This document shows positions 44,850 to 54,999 of a stretch of 64,000 nucleotides of DNA, piece by piece (within the stretch, counting starts at the first letter, position 1; each line of letters begins with the position of its first letter). Position numbers and translations under genes: made by a program. The notes under the pieces are model-generated. The model made no database searches. It was not told where the DNA came from and saw only the letters and a list, made by a program, of their open reading frames with translations. Origin of the DNA: Dillenia suffruticosa (Eukaryota; Streptophyta; Magnoliopsida; Dilleniales; Dilleniaceae). The stretch lies in contig JAVTVX010000034.1 of the NCBI GenBank assembly GCA_033439265.1, positions 15,700,501 through 15,764,500 of the forward strand, written 5' to 3'.

Positions 44850-45555
44850 CAATAAAGATGCATAATTTTGTAAATTCTAATGGTAATGTCTCAAATTTTG
44901 GAATATGTGTCGATTTAAAGGAATGTAAGTTGATTGGTTTAAAAAGTCATGATTGTCATATATTTATGAAAATACTAATTCCTATTGATTTTAATGAATT
45001 CTTACCAAATTTTGTTTGGGGTGCTATTACGGAGTTAAATATTTTCCTTAATGATATTTACTCGACAATGTTGAAACATTCACACATGGAGATGTTAGAG
45101 AGAGAGATTCCAATCATTTTGTGTAATTTAGAAAGGATATTTCTACCGTCATTTTTTGATTCCATAGAACATCTTTTGGTTCACTTGTCATATGAGGCGA
45201 AAGTTGGAGATTCTGTTCAATTTCGATGGATGTATTCATTTGAAATGTGAGTTTTTCATCTTTTATACTTCGTTATCAAGACATATAAAATTACTAATTT
45301 CATTACATATAATTTTCTAATATATTTTGTTTTATTACAATCAGATTCCTATATCATTTAAAGAAGAAAATGAAAAATAAATCACGTGTTAAAACCTTTA
45401 TTGTCAATGCATATATTGTGGAGAAAGTAACAACGTTTGTATCATATTATTTTGAGTCTCACGTTCAGTGCAAGAGGCAGAAAGCGGAAAGAAATGATGA
45501 GCGTCCTATTGATCCTAATTTGAAGTCGTTCTCAATTTTTAACTACCTTGATTGA
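44850..45555 (+). pseudogene. CACTA TNP2, DUF4218 region
   Basis: GLKSHDCHIFMKILIPIDF, LPNFVWGAITELNIF, IPIILCNLERIFLPSFFDS and VQFRWMYSFE match the DUF4218 domain found after the TNP2 catalytic core. The next piece at 45370-45555 (KNKSRV, IVNAYIVEKVTTF) continues the domain after a probable intron at about 45250-45360. Confidence 0.88.
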
Positions 45556-45744
45556 CCAAGTGGATCATGTAACTGTAGATACTTAATTGGTCAAGAATGG
45601 TGGGCAGTTTACACATATATTTTATTGAACTGTCCAAAAGTAACATTATATTTCGAGTTAGTATATATTTTCTATTTTATATATTTTTTATATTGTAAAT
45701 TGTTTGTATTAAAATTTATTTTCTTTGATGGTAGAATTTTTCAA

Positions 45745-46660
45745 AACGTATATTATGAACTTTCAACACATGAGTTTGATCGTTTCTGTGATAAAAAATT
45801 TGTATCATGGTTCAAAAAATATGTAAGTAGACTATAAATTATTTAAATATTTACTTTAAAACATATTAACATATTTATTTGACTTTAACTCCATGATATT
45901 CAAATTCAAGTTGAGCAAATATTGTTAATCTATCTGTCATGGGGTCCAAAATCAATGGTATGAACTTGGCCAATATATTCCATAAACAGATATAATTTTC
46001 ATACAAAAGAATATGGAATGGGAAAAACGATAATGAATAGTGGGGTTTGTGTTCAGTCATACAATGATGGTAGAGATCAAAATGATTTTTACGGTTTGTT
46101 GGATGAAATCGTAGATGTAGAGTACCCTGGTCCAGAATTATGGGTTATTTTATTTATGTGTTGCTCGTTTGACCCTATCAAAGGAATGAAAGTGTATCCA
46201 CAGTTTAATTTTGTTGAAATAAATTATAAGAAATTGTATAAAAAATATGAACCATTTGTGTTGGCATAATAAACGATTCAAGTATTTTATACTTCATATC
46301 CTAGTTTGAAACGTGACAAAATTGATTGGTGGACTGTTTATAAAACAAAAGTACGGAAAAAAATTGAGAAACATTGAAAGACATAACATATCAACAAGAG
46401 AAAGTTATCAATACATTTCAGATTGAGAAATATAATATTTTGACGTTACGAGAACTCAGCGGAGTAGTAATAGATGTGGATACAAGTGAGATTCATGAAA
46501 AAGATGATGAAAAATTTAATTTTGAGACAGATGATGAGGATGAGGATGAGGATGAGGATGAGGAGGATGAGAATGAGGATGAGGAGGATGTTGGAAAGTC
46601 TAATTTTGAGATACATGATAAGGATGAGGATGACAATGAGAATTTTGATTTTTTATAACG
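45745..46660 (+). pseudogene. CACTA TNP2, DUF4216 region and acidic tail
   Basis: HEFDRFCDKKFVSWFKKYV (45771-45837) leads, after an intron-like gap, to NSGVCVQSYNDGRDQNDFYG, ELWVILFMCCSFDP and VEINYKKLYKKYEPFVLA (46018-46269), the DUF4216 domain. Stops and shifts separate the pieces after this. The tail at 46374-46658 is a run of Asp and Glu encoded by GATGAG repeats, common at TNP2 C-termini. Confidence 0.85.
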
Positions 46661-46928
46661 GGTAAGTTTTGTTCTCTTAATATAATAAAAATCGGATATT
46701 TATCTATTTACTGTCTCATTTTTAAATATATATATTTGATTTGTCAATGTAATATCTTTTTTTTTATAGATCATTAGAGAAGATTTCTTGACATATTGAT
46801 ATCTTGTTTCATCGCATTTAATTTGTCAAATTAAATATGGTAAGTTTATTCATGTTTTTCATTATGCATATGATGAATATGTAATTTTTATTTTTTTATT
46901 TTTGTTAATAATATATTATGGTTGATAG

Positions 46929-48796
46929 TTTCGACGTGGCGGTTATAGACGAAATTATGATGGAAGATCATACCCTTCACCATCGCAGTCCGCTTCGACA
47001 CCTTCGCAATCCCATTCCCTTGCCGGCAATGTACCTTCGCCTCCCCCTTCTGCTACAGGCCCTTCACATTCTCAACAAATGGCTAATAATGTACATCCAC
47101 CAGTCCTTTCAGTGGAACATTCATCTGCAGATAGGGAAGATAATCGGGAGTTGATAGCCCTTTACGGAGATTCGTAAGTACTAAATTTTAAAATTTTAGA
47201 TTTATTATTTCTTTTATTTATAAAATAAATTATTTTTTAACTATTTTGTTTATTTAATATTGTTTGTTTGAAACTTTATGATACATTTATAAATTCTGTA
47301 CATGTTATTCACGAATTAATAGAATAGTGAATAACCATTGGGAAGGGGTTTTGATAACTTACACAAGCATTCCGGAAGAAACAAAAGAGTTATGCTGGAG
47401 CGAATTCAACGTAAGTTATCCCAATCAGTTTATAAAAGAAATTAAGTTAATGGTTTTATAATCAATTGGTTTTTTCCATTGTAGTGACTATTCACTTGGA
47501 ACGAGACTGAAGAGTTGGAAGTAAGAAAGATTTTCAAGAAAAAATGTGACGATCACATCCGATACGTTCTAAATCATGTGAAGAGACACGAAAAAAAGCC
47601 AAACTGCATCACCGAGCAAAATTGGGGCATGATTGTGAATTTTTAGGAATCGGAGGAGAGCAAATGAATGAGTAAGCAGAATAAAAAAAACCGAACTTAT
47701 AATTCAGGAGAATTGTCTGCGACGTATGCGGGAGACTCGATCAATATCGTTGAATATAGATATAGATTGGTAATTTTATACAAATACTAATTTTTTAATA
47801 TAATTTAAACTATTTTATTATTTCTAACAGTATTTTTATTTTAGGCCAAGGAAATGAGGACCGATCCTTCATTCATAGATATTTTCACGTGCACATTTAA
47901 GAAAAAAGACAAAACTTGGAGCAGGGAGAGAGTTATAGCAATTAAGTTTTGTAATTTCAAAACTTCCAATTATTTAATGAACATGTTCAATATTGATTTG
48001 AACATATTATATTGAACATATCATAACAATATAGGAAAATAAATTTATTAGGTTAGTTTCTTCCAAATTTATTTTTATTACTGATTTGATTCTTTGATTT
48101 CTAATGAATTACTTGATAGAGATTATATATATTTTTTCATAAATTTCAACTTATTCAATGTTAATATGAATGTTCATAATTTAGATTTTATATAGTATCA
48201 TGATTTATATTACAAATATTTTTATTTTCCTTCATATATATATATATATATATATATAATCGAAATTATATGTGCTTGTATTATATTGTTATTGCAAATT
48301 TATTTTAATTTTTCTCATGACAATACAGGAGAAATATGATGAGTTATCACGCAAAAATTTGAGTGCTAGTGATGATACTGGTGGATTTGAGCCATTTGTT
48401 GATAACATGAAAACATGGCTCGAGGTGACTGGTGGACCAAAAGGGGTAGAGTAGTTGGGTTAGGTTCTTTGAGCAGAATTTACAAAATTGCTGGTTCATC
48501 TTCTTCCACTCCACCAACAGTCAGGGCAGAAATAAATCAATTGAATCAAGAGACGAACCATTTGAAAGAGTTACTATTGCAAAGAGATCAGAAATTCAAT
48601 AAATTTCAAGCAAAACACACGCAAAAAATGAACGAATTCTGCACGCAGCAAATGTTAATCATGTAGCATTTTTAGTTAACCTCCGCTCCAAGTCAGATTT
48701 CCCCTTCTATTTCTCCTCCTGATAATGCTCGCGATGGTGATGAAGGTGATGATTTCTTCGATGATGATGATGATGATGGTGGATGTTGTGCTTGAA
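46929..48796 (+). pseudogene. CACTA second gene, Transposase_24 (TNPA-like)
   Basis: The first exon (46929-47173) encodes an RRGGYRR start and a Ser/Pro-rich linker. Later pieces show HWEGVLITYTSIPEETKELC (about 47340-47410), FTWNETEELEVRKIFKKKC, MRTDPSFIDIFTCTFKKKD (about 47850-47920) and EKYDELSRKNLSASDDTGG (48329 on), then GLGSLSRIYKIAG and a coiled-coil with INQLNQETNHLKELL. It ends in an Asp-rich tail. Introns explain most gaps, but at least one frame change and one stop remain. In the family the protein binds subterminal repeats. Confidence 0.83.
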
Positions 48797-48799
48797 ATT

Positions 48800-49075
48800 G
48801 TGTACTATTATTTGACTGTTACATTTTGATATTCGTTACATTGAGTTTTTTGGTTATGTATGGTTATTGATATTTTAACATTTAAATTTGATATTATTTT
48901 TATCTTTGTTATTTCTATTATGATTTTTTGTTGAATTTTTAATTTATTGATCTTATTAAATAGTTAGTTATATTGATGAGTATAGATGAATCAAATTTGA
49001 CATAAAAAATGATTTGAATGATTAATTGCTGATAAGGTTGGATGAACAGGTATAAATACAGGTTATATAGGGAAA
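48800..49075. other. AT-rich spacer before the subterminal array
   Basis: About 280 bases, 3' untranslated region of the second CACTA gene; nothing else visible. Confidence 0.5.
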
Positions 49076-49079
49076 AATG

Positions 49080-49848
49080 ATCCAAATATACCAATAAAAT
49101 TTATATTTGTCGCAAAATACATATTTATCACAAAATTTGTCCCTGAAAACTATATACGTCACAGATTTCGTTGTTAAAATTGAATTGTAAATTTTGATTA
49201 GCGACAAATTTTGTAATGAAAAACATTTGTCGCTTAGTTGCGATAAATTCTGTAATAAATTTTTTTTCGTTCTTAATTTGCCATGAATTACATTTTGTTA
49301 CGAAAATTCCAATGAAAAAAACTATTCGTCGCAAATTTGCGATGAAAATTAGATTTGTGGCAAATATGCGACAAAAAATATTTTGTCACAAATTTGCGAC
49401 TAATTATTTTTCGTTGGCAAATTTGCAACGAATAACTTATTTGTTGCAAAATTTACAACAAATATTTTTTCATCGCAAAATTTTTGATGAAAATGTTATT
49501 CGTCGCAAATTTGCAATAAATAAAATTTTCGTCACAAATTTTGCAACGAAAATTTTATTTGTTGCAAATTTGCAATGAAAATTTTATTTTGCGATGGATA
49601 AAATTTTTTGTTATTAAATTTGTCACACATTTACGACGAATTTTGTGATAAAAAATATTTGTTGAAAATTTTTGCGACGAATAATTAATTTTTCGTCCCA
49701 AAATTTTGCGACGACTTATTAGCAACTAAAAAAAAATTTGTTATAAAATTCGTTGCAAATTTGTTTTGGAACGAATTTTTCTTACAAATTTATCACAAAT
49801 TTTGTCGCAAATTGATGTTTTTTTTTTTTTTTTTTTTTTTTTGTAGTT
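49080..49848. repeat. Right subterminal repeat array and terminus of the large CACTA
   Basis: Over twenty copies of TTTGCGACGAA/TTCGTCGCAAA-type words in both directions, more decayed than those of the small CACTA, closed by a T run and TTGTAGT. The words share the GCGACGAA core with the small element at 35892, so the two may be related. Confidence 0.85.
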
Positions 49849-51071
49849 GGGGGAATCTATTCTATCTGTGGTAGTCGAAAGGTTTTTTAAAATGATTCAC
49901 TTTACTCACATTGCACATCTCTAGACTGTAGTTTCTATGGCTCACGTGTTTTTTGTTAGAATTTTCAGATTGTATGGCCTCTTGGAGTCAATTGTGATCG
50001 ATAGGGACAAAGTTTTTACGAGTACCTTTTGAAGTTGTTTATGAAATTGGCATACTCATCCACATACCATTCTCAATCAGATGGGCAGATAAGATGGGCA
50101 GATGAGGTAGTAGACAAAACAATTGAGATGTACTAAAGATGCTTTGTTGGGGATCGGCTGCTAAGTTGGGTGGTATTCATTCCTTGGGCAAAATTTTGTT
50201 ATAATACATCATTCAATTCCTCATTACAGGCCATACCATTCCGTACAGTATAGAGTCATGATCCTCCATATCTATTGTCTTTGATTATGGAACCATGAAT
50301 CTCCATGTGTTAGATCAAGCCCTTTTGGAGAGGGATGAAGTATTGACTGAGTTGAGGGGGTGATTAGCTCAGGCACAAGCAAGAGTAAAAGGAAACACAC
50401 AGCCGTCACCATCATTAGCTCTCAATTTTAGAAGGGGCATGGGTATGATTGAAATTATAGACCTATAGGCAGCTGCCAATGGTCTGTAGGACTCCACCAA
50501 ACTGGCAGCTAAATATTTCAAATCTTTTCAGGCGGTCAAGCAAACTGGCAAGGTAACTTATCATTTAGCCTTGTCACTAGAAAGCAAAATTCATGATGTG
50601 GTGCATGTGCTCCGGCTAAAGAAGTCCAAGAGAACGCCTCAACAACTCTGGTCCCATTTCTCTATTGTTGGAGAGCAAATCAAGGCCTAAGCCTAAAGGA
50701 ATTGTACACACTAAGCACAACCGGGGAAATGGGAGTTACTGGTGTAATGGAATTTTTTTTGATATAAGTGAAAATTTGCAGCAACCGGTATCTAATATTT
50801 GTCCAACTATTCAGTCCGAATACTGTGATGACCCATTAAGTGATTGGCTCTCCCAAATTCTTTTTCTCTATTCTCAATACTTGAACTCGAGATTACTTGT
50901 TAAGAGAATAAAATATCCGATCATTCAAATCAAAAGAATTTAATTGAGGGAGTTACTAGTGCAGTAATAGGGACTACCTAAAGAAGAGGCTTCTTGGGAA
51001 TCTCGGGATGACTTCGAGAGGAACTACTCTGAGAGCACGCTTGAGTACAAGCTCTTTGTCCGAGAGAGGAG
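49849..51071 (+). pseudogene. Ty3/gypsy integrase and chromodomain remnant
   Basis: Plus-strand integrase core (VVVERFFKMIHFTHIAH, MAHVFFVRIFRLYGLLESIV with IDRDKVFTS carrying the catalytic Asp), then a Q-S-D-G-Q block, a long C-terminal part (SKIHDVVHVLRLKKS) and a chromodomain-like end (LPKEEASWESRDDF). Wording suits the chromovirus branch. It starts where the CACTA terminus ends, so the integrase was cut there. Broken in several places. Confidence 0.85.
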
Positions 51072-51360
51072 TAATGATATACATGATAAATTCATTAGAA
51101 ACAAATATTCTAAGGAAATATTTAGAAATTAATAAAAAAGAAAAATTTTGAGAAAAATAGTAATTTTCTTATTTTAATTGATAATAATCTTTTTAAAATT
51201 AATAATTACCTTATTTTTTAGAATTTTTCATATTATAAATGATTTTTGAGATCTTTTCCTCTATTTAAAGAGGATACCATCAATAAAGAGATAAATATAA
51301 ATTCTCTTAAAGAAGTGCAATGGAAAGTTTGTTAGAAAATAAGTTTCCAACTGTCCAAGG
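51072..51360 (+). repeat. Probable 3' LTR of the gypsy remnant
   Basis: Follows the chromodomain and a purine-rich stretch; begins TGATATACATG and contains a CTATTTAAAGAGG TATA-like box near 51261-51273. No partner LTR is visible. The right end is approximate. Confidence 0.5.
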
Positions 51361-51622
51361 TAGGGTTTAAGAAAGGAAAAAACTTGAGCAAAGAAAGAGA
51401 GGAATTCCATATAAGATATACATTGACCATATCCTATACTAGGATTCATAGCACTAACCTTCCAAGACATACCCAACTATATAACCAACTTTGCAAAGTT
51501 CACCTAACAAAAACCACTTACTCCCAAGTGCAACACTTCATTTACTCAGTTTATCGAATATACAGCCTGTGATTTAGGTTGTAAGCACAAGCCGAGCTCC
51601 CTTAATCAACAACCACAAGAGA

Positions 51623-51845
51623 AAAACTGAACAGAATGATCCTTAAGTCCCTTTTTCCACCAATATGTAATGACCCCTTCACAACAACTTCTGTTCTAGA
51701 CACAAGTTTTAGAAGGACAAGACATTCCTAGACAAAACTGAACAGAATGATCCATAAGTCCCTTTTTCCACCAATATGTAATGACCCTTCACAACAACTT
51801 ATGTTCTAGACACAGGTTTTAGCAGGACAAGACCTTCCTAGAATT
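51623..51845 (+). repeat. Tandem duplication, about 111 base unit
   Basis: The block starting AAAACTGAACAGAATGATCC at 51623 recurs at 51734. Unit A has it once (about 14101), so this duplication followed the segmental duplication. Confidence 0.85.
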
Positions 51846-52125
51846 CTCCATTGGGTCATACCATTGTCATGAAGCAAAATTGAAATTCTTCCTGGGACTT
51901 CAATTCAGGCTCCCCATGGAAAGGGCAGTCAGCATCCACCTAAGGCTTAAAGAACCTGTTTAATCAAGTACAACGAGTTGTCACACCTCTTGGTTTCTTG
52001 ATTCATTGCAGTCATTACTAAAGTATGTACAAAATAACAGATAAAGAAAAGGAAAGAAAAATCCAAAGGGTAAAATGAACTGCGGAACATGCACAGCTTT
52101 GCTGAGTGGAAAACAGTTTAATGTA

Positions 52126-52327
52126 ACCAACACTTGTTGGCGTAGGTGGGTGGACACCTTCGTCTCTTAACCAGGTCGGGAGTTCGACTCCCCCTGGGCA
52201 CGGAAAAAACAATGTTGGGAGACCTACCCCTGGTCGGACCCTACAACGGTCGATCCAGATTAGTCGGGGCGAAACTCCAGACACTGGATGGTGGCTAAGC
52301 CAAGGTACCAAAAAAAAAAAAAAAAAA
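52126..52327 (+). mobile_element. tRNA-type SINE in unit B
   Basis: About 200 bases ending in a run of A (52310-52327) and flanked by CAGTTTAATGTA (52114-52125 and 52328-52339). The head has an A-box-like TTGGCGTAGGTGG and a B-box GAGTTCGACTCC, the RNA polymerase III promoter. The matching place in unit A, near 14435, has the target once without the SINE. Confidence 0.9.
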
Positions 52328-52865
52328 CAGTTTAATGTAGCTAAAACCATTTCTGACTTGCATGTTAGCAGCATTTTTTATCACTCTGTTCATATATTTA
52401 GCTCAGCAAGAGGAATTTGTGTGCAGCTCTCTCCATAATGTGAGTTCTAATGCATCGATTTAGAGAGATTGTCACAATCTCATAGCAAAAATGCTATCCA
52501 GATCATAGCTTAGACACAGAACACAGGCACACAGATGTGGGAATGCAGCAAAAACATAAAAAGTTTACACTGTTATATGTTACAAAGTGTTGTGTCATGT
52601 TATGTGTAAGAACCAATTCCAACATGGACAGTCATTTCCAAAAGATCCAGAGGAATGTCTAAAAGCTCCATGTGTAAACCAACAAATGCTGAACTATGAG
52701 TGGAACCATCTAGGCACTACAACCTTCTCTCTTCTCTTGCACCATATGAGAGCAGAACCGATTCATCTCAGGAGAACTATATCATAAAGACAGCCGCACA
52801 AGCTTACCACTTCCATTAGGTGGCAACATTGTTCTAATTCCTACTCAGAGAACAGAGATCTAGAC

Positions 52866-52987
52866 CCTGTGGGACCTTCTGAGATGGAGTGGCAAGGGAA
52901 GAAATAGCAATGCTAATAAAATAAGCTTCTCTATACAAAGGATCATGCCGTGAAACAACCTCATGAAGATGCCCAAGGAGGTTATAT
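52866..52987 (-). pseudogene. Exon-like ORF III of an unrecognised gene
   Basis: 122 bases open on the minus strand, preceded by TTTGAAATTGCAG (acceptor) and followed by GT (donor). Translation includes HLHEVVSRHDPLYREAYF and ATPSQKVPQ, with a composition like a real protein. Unit A lacks this segment. I cannot name the protein. It may be a real exon of an active gene or a remnant. Confidence 0.5.
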
Positions 52988-53117
52988 CTGCAATTTCAAA
53001 AGTATACTACCCTGTGTGGACTGGCAGAGGTATGAGAAAAAGAAAATACCGATAGCATGTAATTGAATTTCATAAGCTTTGCTCATCTGAACCAGGTTAC
53101 AACAGTTCCAATATAAT

Positions 53118-53390
53118 TTAGGTTATGCATCTACTTGTTGGGGGGCTTAAAGAAATTGTTGACATCACTTGGTCCCAAGTCCCACAGACTAGATCATCAT
53201 GGCATAGTCTCATGTTCAGAAAGGCATTCTTCAGATTCTCAAACCCTGAACCACCAATCAAAGCCACTCTGTTCACCAAGACATGTTGAACGGTTGGCTT
53301 TCCGTAACAAAATCCACACCGGCCATTATACTCTACACCAATGTTACATGACTCACGATTCATTATGGTACAGAGTATCGTACACAACAT
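53118..53390 (-). pseudogene. Exon-like ORF II of an unrecognised gene
   Basis: 90 open codons on the minus strand, with GVEYNGRCGFCYGKPTVQHV and GGSGFENLKNAFLNMRL. The unit A counterpart (about 19990-20230) is broken by stops and shifts. The function is unknown. It lies between exon-like ORFs I and III in the same orientation. Confidence 0.5.
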
Positions 53391-54044
53391 GGTAAGCTAC
53401 CTTCCTGGTACGCAGTATGATTGGGATAAACCTAGTTAGATACATATTATTACTATTTCTGGTGTTTGTTTGCTTTCAGCTTTCACCAAATTTTTACCGA
53501 TACCGAAACAAATAAAGAAAAGAAGATCAAGAATTGAATATTATATTCGCTACTCTTTCTATTTATGTAGTGTTTCATCAATTTCATCAAATTTATATTA
53601 ACTACAGATTGCTCATTTTACTGGTCTAGTGTGCTACAATACCACGTTTATTGTCATAGGGTAACTACCAGTCTACCACACATTTTCCCCAAAAACTAAA
53701 TTAACAAAGAAAAAATGCATTCCACTGGGTCCTTCATCGCTAGATTGACCAACTGCTTTCCTGTACAACTTATAAATCTTCTCACATTATGTAGTTTGGC
53801 TCATAGAGATATGGAGCAGTCTTCAATTTCTACCAGGCATAACAATACCAACTCAAGCAACTCACCATAATATTAATTTTATAACAGAAATTTAGTAGAT
53901 GACCAGAAAAATATGATATTATAAATCTTCTCATATTTTGTAGTGTGGCTCATAGCTGTACGAGGCAGTCTTCAATTTCTACCAGGCATTACAATACCAA
54001 CTCAAACAACTCACCATAATATTAATTTTATAACAGAAATTAAG

Positions 54045-54323
54045 TTAGTAAATGACCAGTAAAATATGATATACGGTTTCTAGTGCCAGCAGCGAAAGAC
54101 CACATCTGGCTACAATTTTTGGCCCCAAAACATCACTAGGTGAAAAAGGTTGGTCATTAAGCAATAGAGAAGCACAAGATCCAGAAGAAAACTCCAAATG
54201 AAATTTAATTATTGGCCTGTGAGGGATGGTGACATGTACGGCACAAATGACATCACAAAGATATGGCAATGTGCTATTTGTGGTATACTTCCAAAATTTT
54301 GGACATTGTAGATTTTGGACCAA
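54045..54323 (-). pseudogene. Exon-like ORF I of an unrecognised gene, unit B copy
   Basis: Open minus-strand frame without an ATG, so best read as an internal exon. Shared with 20887-21111. It has LPYLCDVICAVHV, IPHRPIIKFHLEF, LLLNDQPFSPSDVL and ARCGLSLLAL. A GT donor-like GTATAT follows the last part. An older tandem duplicate of its 5' end lies just upstream (54450-54690). The protein is unknown to me; both copies keep the frame mostly open. Confidence 0.5.
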
Positions 54324-54999
54324 GCACTAAAACTAGATTACTCAAGGTAGATAAATGTGAATATCATGTATATGATCTATAGGAGTTTCAAGCAACCTAT
54401 ATACAACTCATCTACGGTTGCTGTTAGAACTTGAAGCAATACAGAAAAGGAAGATCCAGAAGAAAGTTTCGACCAAATTCAGTCATTGGCTGTGAGGGAT
54501 GGGCACATATACAGTACAAATGACGTCACAGACATGACAGTGTGAGCTACTTTCAAAATTTTGGACACTTTATGCCTAGGACAAAGCACTAAAACTATAT
54601 TACTTAAGGTAGATAAATATGAATATCTTATGTACTTTTCCTATAGGAGTCGCAAGCAACCCAAATACAATTCATCCACAGATGCTGTTAGAAATTGCAG
54701 AAATTGCTTTTCAAGAAAACTCACATAAATCTAAATGGTAAAAATCATAACAATTTTTTCAAGAATAACATAATAAACTCTCTCTCGCCCCACTATTTCA
54801 AGACATGAACAAGCAGTCCTTTTGTTTAAGGAAATGGGAGAGATTAGATGCACCGGCTAAACCAACATGTATGGAGCAAGAGTCAAATGAGTGGCCTATG
54901 TGGCATCTGGCTTTTATTTTGAGTTGTCAATGCTTTATAGCCCCAGCTATCCTGAGGCAATATTCTTACTTGTTCCCATGCAGAGTAATGGCTCTCTCA

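Larger units (their letters stand above)
44100..49848 (+). mobile_element. Decayed, formerly autonomous CACTA transposon, left end missing
   Basis: Two plus-strand gene remnants in the usual order: a TNP2-type transposase and a Transposase_24 (TNPA-like) gene, then a subterminal repeat array and a right terminus reading TTTTTTTGTAGT (about 49837-49848), the inverse of ACTACAAAAAAA. The left terminus was not found. The right end abuts gypsy integrase sequence. Confidence 0.88.

Noticed and set aside
46374-46665. An independent acidic protein gene
   Set aside because: The Asp/Glu run is the tail of the TNP2 remnant encoded by GATGAG repeats.
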